Source of the DNA: Hydrogenophaga sp. | GTDB lineage: Bacteria; Pseudomonadota; Gammaproteobacteria; Burkholderiales; Burkholderiaceae_C | Assembly (NCBI RefSeq): GCF_011772445.1 | Contig: NZ_WVZN01000005.1 | Location: 62,232 to 126,231 of the forward strand | DNA: 64,000 bases | Direction: 5' to 3' | The notes under the pieces: model-generated | What the model was told of the DNA's origin: nothing | The model's input: the letters and a program-made list of their open reading frames with translations, nothing else | Databases searched by the model: none | Position numbers and translations under genes: made by a program | In this document: piece after piece, positions 41,258 to 50,276 of the stretch | Numbering within the stretch: the first letter of the stretch is position 1 | Layout of the letters: each line of letters starts with the position of its first letter

Positions 41258-41430
41258 GCCCAGCCGGGGGCGCCGCGGAACCGGCTTTGCCGGGCCGCAG
41301 GCGCGCCTTGCAGGCCGCAGCCTCGCCAGAGGCGAGGCTTCTTCGGGCCGTCCAAGCCTGCGCAGGCAGGCTTGGAGCCGCGGCTCTCAGCCCCCTTCAG
41401 GGGGTCGCGCGCAGCGCGGCGGGGGTGTCA
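41258..41430. repeat. Intergenic GC-rich repeat, copy C (inverted, extended)
   Basis: The convergent gap before lplT holds CCGCGGAACCGGCTTTGCCGGGCC, then two further hairpins (CCTCGCCAGAGGCGAGG at 41321-41337 and CCAAGCCTGCGCAGGCAGGCTTGG at 41352-41375), then CCCCCTTCAGGGGG. The outer modules are the reverse of copies A, B and D; the middle hairpins are extra. It lies between two convergent genes and may act as a bidirectional terminator. Confidence 0.6.
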
Positions 41431-42699
41431 ACCATGAAGGTCGTCGCGGCGCGCGATCTCGAGCAAGCGCTCGATCTCGTGCCCGTGCACGCGCTGGTTG
41501 CGCTTGTGCCACCAGCCGATGAGCGCCATGGTGCCGGCCACCAGCAGGCCGAAAGCCGTGATGGCCGCGAAGGCGGAGAGCCCCGCGCCGGTGGAGGCCG
41601 TGTAGAGCGCGCCCAGGCCCAGGATGCAGGCCTGCTCGTTGAAGTTCTGCACGGCGATGGAGCGGCCCGCGCCCATGAGGTTGTGGCCCCGGTGCTGCAG
41701 CAGCGCGTTCATCGGCACCACCAGGAAGCCGCCCAGGCCGCCCAGCAGCACCAGGAAGGGCGCGGCCACCCAGACGTTGTCGATGAAGTTCATCAGCACC
41801 ACCAGCAGGCCCATGCCGATGCCCAGGGGAATGACCCTGGTGGCCTGGTCGAGCCGCATGCGCATGGAGGCCACCACCGCCCCCACGGCCGTGCCCAGCG
41901 CCACCACGCCCACCAGCGCCGAGGCCTTGGAGGTGCTGTAACCCAGCGCCACCGCGGCCCAGGCCAGCACGATGTAGCGCAGGTTGCCGCTCACGCCCCA
42001 GAACAGCGTGGTGGTGGACAGCGAGATCTGGCCCAGGTGGTCGCGCCAGAGGCGCATGTTGCAGGTCCAGAAATCGGGCAGCAGCACCAGCGGGTTGCGC
42101 GGCATGGGGCGCGGCGTCACGCCGGTGAGCGGGATGCGCAGGTTGAAAGCGGCGGCCAGCACATACAGCACCACCAGCATGGCGATGGCGGCGGCGGGGC
42201 CATGGTGGATGCCGGGGATGTGCAGCTCCACCAGCCAGGCCGACATCGTCGGCCCCACGAGCTGGCCACCCAGCAGCACGCCCAGGATGATGGAGGCGAT
42301 GGTGAGGCCCTCGATCCAGCCGTTGGCCTTGACCAGTTGCGATGGCGGCAGCAGCTCGGTGAGGATGCCGTACTTGGCCGGCGAGTACGCCGCCGCGCCA
42401 AGGCCCACCAGGGTGTAGGCCAGCAGTGGGTGCACGCCCACCAGCATGAGCAGGCAGCCCACCACCTTGATGGCGTTGCTGATGAACATGACCTGGCCCT
42501 TGGGCCGCGCGTCGGCGAAGGCGCCCACGAAGGGCGCCAGCAGCACGTAGAACAGCGCGAACATGGGCACCAGCGCCGCGCTCTGCCATTCGTGCGCGTT
42601 GCGGTGGCGCAGCAGCTCGATGGCGGCGACGAACAGCGCGTTGTCAGCCAGCGAGCTGAAGAACTGCGCCGTCATGATGGTGTAGAAGCCGCGCTTCAT
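41428..42699 (-). CDS. lplT: Lysophospholipid transporter LplT (MFS)
   Basis: A 423-aa MFS transporter with about 12 hydrophobic segments. The N-terminus MKRGFYTIMTAQFFSSLADNALF and motif AFADARPKGQVMFISNAIK match LplT, which moves lysophosphatidylethanolamine across the inner membrane for reacylation. ATG 42699 gives the normal N-terminus; the longer upstream frame has none. Divergent from alr with 190 bp between, with no aas acyltransferase next to it. Confidence 0.9.
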   Translation of the reverse strand: MKRGFYTIMTAQFFSSLADNALFVAAIELLRHRNAHEWQSAALVPMFALFYVLLAPFVGAFADARPKGQVMFISNAIKVVGCLLMLVGVHPLLAYTLVGLGAAAYSPAKYGILTELLPPSQLVKANGWIEGLTIASIILGVLLGGQLVGPTMSAWLVELHIPGIHHGPAAAIAMLVVLYVLAAAFNLRIPLTGVTPRPMPRNPLVLLPDFWTCNMRLWRDHLGQISLSTTTLFWGVSGNLRYIVLAWAAVALGYSTSKASALVGVVALGTAVGAVVASMRMRLDQATRVIPLGIGMGLLVVLMNFIDNVWVAAPFLVLLGGLGGFLVVPMNALLQHRGHNLMGAGRSIAVQNFNEQACILGLGALYTASTGAGLSAFAAITAFGLLVAGTMALIGWWHKRNQRVHGHEIERLLEIARRDDLHG

Positions 42700-42889
42700 G
42701 GCGATGAATCGGTGTGCTTGGCTGCCAGGATGAAGCGCCCCACGGACGGATGCCTCACTCGTTTGTGCGACAGTTCGGGGCTTGTCTCCAGTGAGGTGGC
42801 GCGGGTTATAGCACGCGCGTGCGGCAGCGCCACCGGTACGCCACCCCCGTTGCTCGGTCCGTCCAGCGCCGCTTGACAATTCTCACGCC

Positions 42890-44002
42890 ATGCCCCGCCC
42901 CATCCTGGCCACCGTGCACATCGGCGCCCTGCGCCACAACCTCGGCGTCGCGCGTGAACGCGCGCCCGACGCCCGCGTGTGGGCCGTCGTCAAGGCCAAT
43001 GCCTACGGCCACGGCATCGAGCGCGTGTACGAGGGCCTGCGCGGCGCCGACGGTTTCGCGCTGCTCGACTTCGACGAGGCCGAGCGCCTGCGTGCGCTCG
43101 ACTGGCGCGGCCCCATCCTGCTGCTGGAAGGCGCTTTCGAGGCGCGCGATCTCGAGCTGTGTTCGCGCCTGAACCTCTGGCACACGGTGCACTGCACCGA
43201 ACAGATCGACTGGCTCGCCGCGCACAAGACGCAGCAGCCGCACAAGGTCTTCCTCAAGCTCAACAGCGGCATGAACCGCCTGGGCTTCACGCCCGCGGCC
43301 TACCGCGCGGCGTGGGCGCGGCTCAACGCGCTGCCGCAGGTGGAAGAGATCGGCCACATCACGCACTTCAGCGACGCCGACGGGCCGCGCGGTATCGCGC
43401 ACCAGGTGGCGCTGTTCGAGCAGGCCACCGACGACCTGCCCGGCGAGCGCACGCTGGCCAACAGCGCGGCCATCCTGCGCCACGCGCGCGGGGCCCTGCG
43501 CGGCGCGGGTTCGCTCGCGGCCGACTGGGTGCGCGAGGGCATCGCGCTCTACGGGAGCGCGCCCGATTTCCCCGAGCACAGTGCCGCGCACTGGGGCCTG
43601 TTGCCCACCATGACGCTGTCCACCCGCGTGATCGGCGTGCAGCAACTGCAGGCCGGCGACACCGTGGGCTACGGCTCCACGTTCACCGCGAACGGGCCGA
43701 TGCGCATCGGCGTCATCGCCTGCGGCTACGCCGATGGTTACCCGCGCCACGCACCCAGTGGCACGCCGGTGCTGGTGGACGGCGTGCGCACGCGCACCCT
43801 GGGCCGCGTCAGCATGGACATGATCACCGTGGACCTCACGACGGTGCCCAAGGCCGGCATCGGCAGCGAGGCGGTGCTGTGGGGCCGTGCCGGCAACGGC
43901 GCGTTGTTGCCGGTGGACGAGGTCGCGCACGCGGCCGGCACCATCGCCTACGAACCGCTGTGCGCGGTGGCGCCGCGCGTGCGCTTCGAGGTCGGCGAAT
44001 GA
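42890..44002 (+). CDS. alr: Alanine racemase
   Basis: A 370-aa PLP enzyme. PLP-binding Lys35 lies in [11 protein letters not shown]; the second catalytic Tyr is in DTVGYGSTF; the C-terminal beta domain has [12 protein letters not shown]. It interconverts L- and D-alanine for cell wall synthesis. ATG 42890 fits the domain start. A TTGACAATTCT stretch ends about ten bases before the ATG; it resembles a -10 element with a very short leader. Divergent from lplT, an arrangement I recall as frequent in related bacteria. Confidence 0.95.
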   Translation: MPRPILATVHIGALRHNLGVARERAPDARVWAVVKANAYGHGIERVYEGLRGADGFALLDFDEAERLRALDWRGPILLLEGAFEARDLELCSRLNLWHTVHCTEQIDWLAAHKTQQPHKVFLKLNSGMNRLGFTPAAYRAAWARLNALPQVEEIGHITHFSDADGPRGIAHQVALFEQATDDLPGERTLANSAAILRHARGALRGAGSLAADWVREGIALYGSAPDFPEHSAAHWGLLPTMTLSTRVIGVQQLQAGDTVGYGSTFTANGPMRIGVIACGYADGYPRHAPSGTPVLVDGVRTRTLGRVSMDMITVDLTTVPKAGIGSEAVLWGRAGNGALLPVDEVAHAAGTIAYEPLCAVAPRVRFEVGE

Positions 44003-44026
44003 AGGTCATCGCCGTTTGAGGCTCGC

Positions 44027-44848
44027 ATGAACCGGCGCCGCGCACCCCACCCGCTGCTGCGCCCCTTCGTGCGCGAGGTCTGGAGTTGCGCCGCCGAACC
44101 GGCGGGCGAGTCGCAGGCGCGCATCGAGCGCCTGCTGCCCAGCGGCTTCATGCACCTGGTGCTGCGGCTCGACGAATCGCCGGTGCAACTGCTGCGTTCA
44201 TGCGACGACGCGCAGGGTGAACCGCTGGCGAACGCAGTGCTCGCGGGCGCGCGCACCGCGCCCTACCTCAAGCGCCTGCACGCCCGCTCGGCCAGCGTGG
44301 GTGCCACGCTGCTGCCGGGCGCCGCGCAGTGGCTGTTCGGCCTGGACGCGGATGCTGTCACTGGCCGCCACGTGCCGTTGGAGGCCCTGCTGGGCCCCGA
44401 GGCGCCGCGCCTGCGCGAGCGGCTGATGGAGGCGGCGACCGTGGACGCGCGGCTCGCCCTGTTCGAGGCCTGGCTGCTGGCGCGACGACCACCCGTGGTG
44501 GGGCAGGCCGGCGCGCTCGCGCGGCTGCTGCGGCAATCGCCCTCGGTGGGGGCGGCCGTGCGCGCCAGTGGCCTGAGCCACCGCCGTTTCGAACTGCAGT
44601 TCCGCCAAGCCGCCGGCCTCAACCCCAAGGCCTGGCTGCGTGTGCGCCGCTTCCAGGCGGCGGTGAGGGCGCTCGCCGCGAGCGACGGCCCCGCGCCCGC
44701 CGACCTGGCGGCCATCCTGGGCTACAGCGACCAGTCGCACTTCATCCGCGAGTTCCGCGCCATGGCCGGCCTCACGCCCGGGCGCTTTCGCGCGCTCGCG
44801 CCCGACGAGCCCAACCACCTGCCGCTGGTGCCGCCGCGCCGCCACTGA
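44027..44848 (+). CDS. AraC family transcriptional regulator
   Basis: A 273-aa regulator. Residues about 1-160 form a DUF6597-like sensor (HPLLRPFVREVWSCAAEP, LLPSGFMHLVLRLDESP). Residues about 180-265 contain the two AraC HTH units (GAAVRASGLSHRRFELQFRQAAGLNPKAW and LAAILGYSDQSHFIREFRAMAGLTPGRF). It is followed by VOC and DJ-1 family genes on the same strand, possible targets. Inducer unknown. Confidence 0.92.
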   Translation: MNRRRAPHPLLRPFVREVWSCAAEPAGESQARIERLLPSGFMHLVLRLDESPVQLLRSCDDAQGEPLANAVLAGARTAPYLKRLHARSASVGATLLPGAAQWLFGLDADAVTGRHVPLEALLGPEAPRLRERLMEAATVDARLALFEAWLLARRPPVVGQAGALARLLRQSPSVGAAVRASGLSHRRFELQFRQAAGLNPKAWLRVRRFQAAVRALAASDGPAPADLAAILGYSDQSHFIREFRAMAGLTPGRFRALAPDEPNHLPLVPPRRH

Positions 44849-44938
44849 GCGGGCGCTCACGGCGCGAACAATTTCTTCTATACGCAGGGCGCGTCGAGCG
44901 GCACAGTGCGGGCTTCGCCGCCTCAACCAGGAGCCGCC

Positions 44939-45376
44939 ATGCGAATCGATGAAACCTATGCCTACCTCTGCGTGCACGACACCGACGCCGCCATTCGCTT
45001 CTATGGCCAGGCCTTCGGCGCCAACGAGAAATTCCGCCTGGTCGAACCCTCCGGCCGCATCGGCCACGCCGAACTCGCCTTCGGTCCGCACACCGTGATG
45101 CTGTGCGATGAGTTCCCCGAGGTCGGCATCCGCAGCGCGCGCAGCCTGGGTGCCACGCCGGTCACCTTGCACCTGCACGTGGACGACGCCGACGCGATGC
45201 TCGCCCAGGCCGTGGCCGCCGGCGCCACGCTGGAGCGCGAGGCCAGCGACGCCTTCTACGGCGAGCGCAGCGGCGTGGTGCGCTGTCCCTTCGGCCACCG
45301 CTGGCTCATCGGCCACTCGATCGAGAACGTCTCGCCAGAGGAAATGCAGCGGCGCTACACCGCGCTGTTCGACTGA
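44939..45376 (+). CDS. VOC family (glyoxalase/bleomycin resistance-like) protein
   Basis: A 145-aa VOC-fold protein of the PhnB-like subgroup: YAYLCVHDTDAAIRFYGQAFGA at the start, HAELAFGPHTVMLCDEFPE in the middle, DAFYGERSGVVRCPFGHRWLIG near the end. Substrate is unknown. ATG 44939 has CAGGAG upstream. It follows the AraC regulator after 90 bp. Confidence 0.92.
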   Translation: MRIDETYAYLCVHDTDAAIRFYGQAFGANEKFRLVEPSGRIGHAELAFGPHTVMLCDEFPEVGIRSARSLGATPVTLHLHVDDADAMLAQAVAAGATLEREASDAFYGERSGVVRCPFGHRWLIGHSIENVSPEEMQRRYTALFD

Positions 45377-45468
45377 GCGCGGATGGCCCCGGGCGCGGCG
45401 CCGCCATCGGCCCCTTGGCGCGAGCACTGGCGCCGTAGCATGTCCGCCTTCCCCACGGACCCGCAGCC

Positions 45469-46101
45469 ATGCACATCGCCATCCTCACCTTCGACGGCTT
45501 CAACGAGCTCGACTCCCTGGTCGCGCTCGGCATCCTCAACCGCATCAAGCGGTCCGACTGGCGCGTTTCCATCGCCTGCCCCGCGCCGCGCGTGCGCTCC
45601 ATGAACGGCGTGGTGATGGAGGCCCAAGCCGACCTGCGCGATGCCAGCGCCGCCGACGCGGTGATCGTCGGCAGCGGCATCAAGACCCGCGAGGTGGTGG
45701 CCGATGCGGCCCTGATGGCGCAGTTGCGGCTGGATCCCGCGCGACAACTGCTCGGGGCGCAGTGCTCAGGCACCCTGGTGCTCGCCAAGCTCGGCTTGTT
45801 GGGCGATGTGCCGGCCTGCACCGACCTCACGACCAAACCCTGGGTCGAGGAAGCGGGTGTGCGCGTGCTGGAGCAGCCTTTCGTGGCCCACGGCAACGTG
45901 GCCACGGCGGGTGGCTGCCTGGCTTCGCAGTACCTGGCGGCCTGGCTGATCGCGCGCCTGGTGGGCGAGGAGGCGGCGCGCGCTGCCCTGCACTATGTGG
46001 CGCCGGTGGGCGAGAAGGACCCGTACGTGGAACGCGCGATGGCCAACATCGCGCCGTTTCTCGGCGAACCCGTGTCCGGCGCGGCGGCGCTGCACCCCTG
46101 A
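45469..46101 (+). CDS. DJ-1/PfpI family protein
   Basis: A 210-aa class I glutamine amidotransferase-like protein. The nucleophile elbow GAQCSGTLVLAKLGLL carries Cys99, and the GIKTRE and GGCLASQYLAAWLIARL segments match the DJ-1/PfpI family, which includes isonitrile hydratases and stress proteins. The exact reaction cannot be read. It is convergent with the GT gene, four bases apart. Confidence 0.9.
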   Translation: MHIAILTFDGFNELDSLVALGILNRIKRSDWRVSIACPAPRVRSMNGVVMEAQADLRDASAADAVIVGSGIKTREVVADAALMAQLRLDPARQLLGAQCSGTLVLAKLGLLGDVPACTDLTTKPWVEEAGVRVLEQPFVAHGNVATAGGCLASQYLAAWLIARLVGEEAARAALHYVAPVGEKDPYVERAMANIAPFLGEPVSGAAALHP

Positions 46102-46105
46102 GGGC

Positions 46106-47647
46106 TCACCGCCCCGGCGAGCAGTCCTTGAACCCGTAGCGTTCGCAGAACGGGTTGCCCCACAGCGGCAGCCAGCGCGGGATGTCGTGGAAGTCGCGCG
46201 CCACGGCGGCGAGCACGTTCTCGCGGTAGGGCGCGAAGCGGAAGCCCTCGCCATCCACGAACCAGAACTGCGCGCCATCCACCACGAAGACCTGCTTGCT
46301 CACGCGCTGGAAGTAGGGGGCGTACGCCGAGAGGTCCGGCTCGTCGTACTGGAACACGCGGATCGGCTGGCCGTCGTAGCGGCGGAAATCGACGATCTGG
46401 TCGTCTTGTCGTGCGTGGTGGCGGCCCTGACCGAACACCGGCACGTACTGGCCGTGGCGGAAGGCCAGCATCGCCGCCGGGTTGTAGGCGTGGGCCATGA
46501 TCGTGCCGTTGGCGGGCAGGCCCTGGCGCAGCGCGGCCACCACGGCCGGGTTGTCGCGCAGGAACACGATGCGGTCGGCCCATTTGGTGGTGGCCCACCA
46601 CGACACCGGGCTCAGCACCAGCGCCAGCACCACCAACAGGTGCGGCAGCGACAGCGCGACCGTGTAGCCCAACAGCCGGCGCAGCGGGCGAACGTCGCAG
46701 CGCAGGCCGGCCCACACCACGAACACCGGCACGAAGCCCAGCACCCAGTGCAGGCCGATGGTGCGGCGCGTGGCCAGCAGGGCGAACACCACGAAGGGGA
46801 AGACCCACAGCACCGCGAGCGTGGTGCGCGTGGTGGCGCTCACGCCCTCGGGCGCGCGCGAGCGCGCGGCGCGCCACAGCCACCAGGGCGTGACCAGGTA
46901 CAGCGCCATGCCGAGGTAGGTGAGGAAGGTCTCCAGGGACCACGCCGATGCCTCGTTGCGGTTGAAGACGTTGAACATCACGTGGCTCCAGCCGTGCGTG
47001 GCGTTCAGGATGAGGTTGGCCGCGATGGCGGGCAGCGCGGCCACGAAGACCAGCAAAGGCGCCCACCAGCGCTCGCGCCGCCAGCCCCAGGCGTGGGCCG
47101 CGTAGGCGAAGCCCAGCAGCGCCGCAAAGTACTTGCTGAAGAAGGCCGCGCCGAGCAGCGCGCCGCTCAGCAGGTACCAGCCCGTGGCGCGCTCGGCCGT
47201 GTCCGCACGCACATAGGCCCAGAACGACAGCGCCATGAACAGGATCAGCAGCGTGTCGGTCGTCACCAGCACGAACAGCCAGCTCCAGGGAAGGGCCAGG
47301 TAGACCGCGCCGGCGAGCCAGGCCTGGGCCTCGCGCTCCTCGGGCAGCAGGCGGCGCAGCAGGTCCACCACCAGCAGGGCGATGGCGCTGGTCACCAGCA
47401 GCGTGACGCTGCGCAGCACCAGGGGTGTGTCACCGCCGATGGCCCGCAGACCCGCGATCAGCCAGCCCACCAGAGGCGGGTGGTCGGAGTAGTGCCAGGC
47501 CGGGCGCGCGCCCCACTGGTAGAAGAAGGCCTCGTCGCCGGTGAAGGGAAACACCGCGGCCAGGAACAGCTTGAGCAGCAGCGTGAGCCCAAAGGCCCAC
47601 CAGAAGACGCGGCGCGCGGCCGCGAGGGAGTTGTTGTCGGCTTTCAC
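46106..47647 (-). CDS. ArnT-like membrane glycosyltransferase (GT-C, PMT_2 type)
   Basis: A 513-aa GT-C enzyme with about 10-12 membrane segments. The first periplasmic loop has the catalytic acidic motif FTGDEAFFYQWG (Asp38, Glu39) and HYSDHPPLVGWL (Asp55). C-terminal periplasmic part of about 130 residues. These enzymes transfer a sugar from a polyprenyl-phosphate carrier to a lipid, protein or glycan outside the membrane. Start GTG 47647 overlaps the SMR-like gene by four bases (GTGTGA), so it is coupled to the HAD-UbiA/SMR genes upstream. Confidence 0.9.
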   Translation of the reverse strand: MKADNNSLAAARRVFWWAFGLTLLLKLFLAAVFPFTGDEAFFYQWGARPAWHYSDHPPLVGWLIAGLRAIGGDTPLVLRSVTLLVTSAIALLVVDLLRRLLPEEREAQAWLAGAVYLALPWSWLFVLVTTDTLLILFMALSFWAYVRADTAERATGWYLLSGALLGAAFFSKYFAALLGFAYAAHAWGWRRERWWAPLLVFVAALPAIAANLILNATHGWSHVMFNVFNRNEASAWSLETFLTYLGMALYLVTPWWLWRAARSRAPEGVSATTRTTLAVLWVFPFVVFALLATRRTIGLHWVLGFVPVFVVWAGLRCDVRPLRRLLGYTVALSLPHLLVVLALVLSPVSWWATTKWADRIVFLRDNPAVVAALRQGLPANGTIMAHAYNPAAMLAFRHGQYVPVFGQGRHHARQDDQIVDFRRYDGQPIRVFQYDEPDLSAYAPYFQRVSKQVFVVDGAQFWFVDGEGFRFAPYRENVLAAVARDFHDIPRWLPLWGNPFCERYGFKDCSPGR

Positions 47648-48006
47648 ACGCGCGCATCCAGGGCCAGCAGGCTCACGCCGACCACGATCAAAGTGCAGCC
47701 CGCCACGCGCAGCCACGAGAACGGCTCGCCCAGCCACAGCACGCCCAGCAGCATGGTGACGACGAAGCCCAGGCTCACCAGCGGGTAGGCCAGGGACACG
47801 TCCAGCCGCGACAGCACCCACAGCCACAGCACCGCGCTGGCGCCGTAGAGCATCAGGCCCAGCCAGACCATGGGACTGGTGAAGGCCTGCGCGTAGGTGC
47901 CGGCCACGTCGGCGCCGCCGGGGCCCAGGCCACGCTTCATGGCGAGCTGGGCCGCCGAGGACATGAGCACACAGACCAGCGCGAGCAGCAGGGCGAGGGT
48001 TTTCAT
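47644..48006 (-). CDS. SMR/EamA-type small membrane protein (possible lipid-sugar flippase)
   Basis: A 120-aa protein with four membrane helices, of the SMR/EamA type (VLMSSAAQLAMKRGLGPGG, SRLDVSLAYPLVSLGFVVTMLLGVLWLGE). The length and context are like ArnE/ArnF, which flip aminoarabinosyl-undecaprenyl phosphate. It overlaps the HAD-UbiA gene stop (ATGA) upstream and the GT gene downstream, so the three make one operon. Confidence 0.88.
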   Translation of the reverse strand: MKTLALLLALVCVLMSSAAQLAMKRGLGPGGADVAGTYAQAFTSPMVWLGLMLYGASAVLWLWVLSRLDVSLAYPLVSLGFVVTMLLGVLWLGEPFSWLRVAGCTLIVVGVSLLALDARV

Positions 48007-49469
48007 AGGTGGGGTTGCCAGCCGATGGTGGCGGCCACGCCGATGCCGCCCATGATGAGCAGCGTGGCCCAACTGAAGGGGTCCTTCAGCGCGAAGGCCA
48101 GCGGGTCCTCGCCGTAGAGTTCGCGCCGCCCGGTCTTGAACCAGATGCGCATCACCCACAGCAGCAGCACGGGCGCGGCGGCCCACAGCCAGTCGGGCTG
48201 GCCATAGAGCGCGCGGCTGTTGGGCGAATCGATGTAGAGCGTGAGCACCAGCACCGACATGAACCCGCTGGTCATGCCCATGGTGCGCAGGGTGGCCAGG
48301 TCGCGCGGGTGGTAGCCGCGACCAGGCGCGGGCGCGTGGTGCGCCTCCACGGCCTCTTCCAGCTCGGCGCAGCGCTTGACCAGCGCCAGGCTCAGGAACA
48401 GGAAGATGGAGATGGCCAGCAGCCAGTTGGACAGGTCCACGTGCGCGGCCAGGGCGCCGGCGCCGATGCGCAGGGTGTAAAGGGTGGCCAGCAGCAGCAC
48501 GTCGATCAGCGGGATGCGCTTCCAGCGCAGCGAATAGCCCAGCGTGAGCGCGGTGTAGACCAGCAGCGCGGCGGTGAAGGCGCCGCCCACCCAGAGAGCC
48601 AGTGCGAAGGCGGCGAGGATCATGACCGCGCCGATGGCCACGGCGGATGCGATGCCCATGGTGCCTGCGGCCAGGGGGCGGAAACGCTTGAGGCGGTGGG
48701 CGCGGTCGTTGGGCAGGTCCAGCAGGTCGTTGACGAGGTAGGTGGCCGAGGCGCACAGGCCGAAGGCGACGAAGGCCATGAACAGGGTGAACCACAGCGC
48801 GGGTGACGTGGCATGCGCGGCCAGCAGCGGCACGAACAACAGGCCGTTCTTGGACCACTGCTTGAGCCGGATGGCGCGCAGCACGGTCTTGAGCGTGAGC
48901 GGGCGGTGCTCGAACACCTGCGCGGGCGCATGGGTGGACTGCAGGCGCCGCAGCACGCCGGCGGGCGTGTTCACCGCAACGGCCTGCGCGCTGCCGGCCC
49001 ACACGTGCAGGTCGTCGGCGCTGTTGCCGGCGTAGGCCCAGCGCTCGTGGCCGAGCAGGCGCGCGTGCGCAGCAATGGCCTCGCGCTTGTTGGCGCGGCT
49101 CAGGTTGGGGCCGCCGTCCCCGGTGGCCAATACGTCGCTGAACACGCCCAGGTGATCGGCCACGCGGCGAGCGATGCGCACGTCGGCCGCCGTGGCCAGC
49201 ACCAGGGTGCGGCCACGCGCGTGTTCATGGCGCAGGAAATCGATGAAGTCGGTGCGCCAGGGCAGTTGCTCGGGCTCGGGCAGCACGGCATCGGCCAGCG
49301 CGCGCTTGAAGCCGGCCTTGCCGCGCGGCAGCCAGACCACCATGCGCAGCAGGTTCATCGGGTGGCGGCGCGCGAACAGCACCACGGACTCGTGCAGCGT
49401 ATCGCTCGGCGTGAGCGAGCCGTCGAGGTCCACGTAGAGCGGACAGTCGTCCAGGGGCGGGTTGTTCAT
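48003..49469 (-). CDS. HAD phosphatase-UbiA prenyltransferase fusion (DPPR synthase-like)
   Basis: A 488-aa fusion. Residues about 10-190 are a HAD hydrolase with LYVDLDGSLT (Asp14, Asp16), TLVLATAAD and YAGNSADD. Residues about 200-480 are a UbiA transferase with RLKQWSKNGLLF, first acidic motif VNDLLDLPNDRAH (about 245), and KRCAELEEA plus GYHPRDLATLRTMG (about 363) in place of the usual second motif, as in mycobacterial DPPR synthase Rv3806c. That enzyme makes polyprenyl-phospho-ribose 5-phosphate, and the HAD domain could remove the 5-phosphate. ATG 49469 is chosen; ATG 49520 is possible. Downstream SMR and GT genes fit a lipid-linked pentose route. Confidence 0.88.
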   Translation of the reverse strand: MNNPPLDDCPLYVDLDGSLTPSDTLHESVVLFARRHPMNLLRMVVWLPRGKAGFKRALADAVLPEPEQLPWRTDFIDFLRHEHARGRTLVLATAADVRIARRVADHLGVFSDVLATGDGGPNLSRANKREAIAAHARLLGHERWAYAGNSADDLHVWAGSAQAVAVNTPAGVLRRLQSTHAPAQVFEHRPLTLKTVLRAIRLKQWSKNGLLFVPLLAAHATSPALWFTLFMAFVAFGLCASATYLVNDLLDLPNDRAHRLKRFRPLAAGTMGIASAVAIGAVMILAAFALALWVGGAFTAALLVYTALTLGYSLRWKRIPLIDVLLLATLYTLRIGAGALAAHVDLSNWLLAISIFLFLSLALVKRCAELEEAVEAHHAPAPGRGYHPRDLATLRTMGMTSGFMSVLVLTLYIDSPNSRALYGQPDWLWAAAPVLLLWVMRIWFKTGRRELYGEDPLAFALKDPFSWATLLIMGGIGVAATIGWQPHL

Positions 49470-49519
49470 TTGCCTGAGCTGCGGGTCTCGGGCGATTCTA
49501 GGGGTCGCCCGTGACAGCA

Positions 49520-50179
49520 TCAGGTGGAGAACAACCAGGCCCAGCCGCGCTGCACCAGGTCGATCGCGAGCTGGCCGAACGCCAGGGTATAGGCGATGGC
49601 GGCGGCGCCGGTCACGGTGGACACGGCCAGCGCCAGGCCGTCGCGGAACAGCCAGCCCAGGCCCAGCAGCACCAGGCTGGCGCTGGGCAGCACATTGCCG
49701 AAGGGCAGGGGCAGGAAGATGATGAAGGCCATCACCGCAATCCACAGGCCCCACCAGCCGCGCGTGCCTTCGTGGCGCCAGACCTGCCAGCGCGGACTCA
49801 GCCAGCGGTCGGCCAGGGCGTAGAGCCAGGCCAGACCGTGCAGGCTGCGGCGCGACCAGCGTTCGTTCAAGGTGAAGCCGCCCAGCGTGCCGGGCAGCGC
49901 CACGCGCTCGTGGCCGCGCGCCCAGTACCAGCCCAGGCCTGCGATGAAAAAGCTCACGAACCAGCCGGCGCCGCCCACGGGGATGAGCGTGAACAGCGAG
50001 AGCACCATCACCAGCACCGGCAACGAGGCTTCGCCGTGCAGGTTCATCAACTCGGCCAGCGTCAGGCGCAGCGGCGCGTGCACGTCGGGGTCGTGCGAGC
50101 CGCCCAGACCGTGCGAGCGCCACAGCCGCTCCTGGCGGATGGCGGCGCGGCGCAGGCGGCGTGCAAGGCTGTGGTCCAT
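49520..50179 (-). CDS. Exopolysaccharide synthesis protein ExoD family
   Basis: A 219-aa ExoD-like membrane protein with about four hydrophobic segments; family blocks LTLAELMNLHGEASLPVLVMVLSLFTLIPVGG and GNVLPSASLVLLGLGWLFRDG. ExoD affects exopolysaccharide production in rhizobia, by an unknown mechanism. It is upstream of the HAD-UbiA gene on the same strand with about 50 bp between, so it may belong to the same envelope-glycan transcript. Confidence 0.88.
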   Translation of the reverse strand: MDHSLARRLRRAAIRQERLWRSHGLGGSHDPDVHAPLRLTLAELMNLHGEASLPVLVMVLSLFTLIPVGGAGWFVSFFIAGLGWYWARGHERVALPGTLGGFTLNERWSRRSLHGLAWLYALADRWLSPRWQVWRHEGTRGWWGLWIAVMAFIIFLPLPFGNVLPSASLVLLGLGWLFRDGLALAVSTVTGAAAIAYTLAFGQLAIDLVQRGWAWLFST

Positions 50180-50276
50180 GGGGCGCGGTGATGCTGGTGT
50201 CCCTGCATGACCGTTTGACGACAGCGGGGTTCCCGGGCCACGCGCCAGCGCGACCGGCGCGACCGCGCCCCTGCGC

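Noticed and set aside
42873..42880. TTGACA before alr as a -35 element
   Set aside because: Only about 12 bases from the start codon, leaving no room for a -10; the TGACAAT part could at best be a -10 itself.
43999..44019. A six-codon ORF overlapping the alr stop (ATGA)
   Set aside because: Too short to support; at most a remnant of a former downstream gene start.
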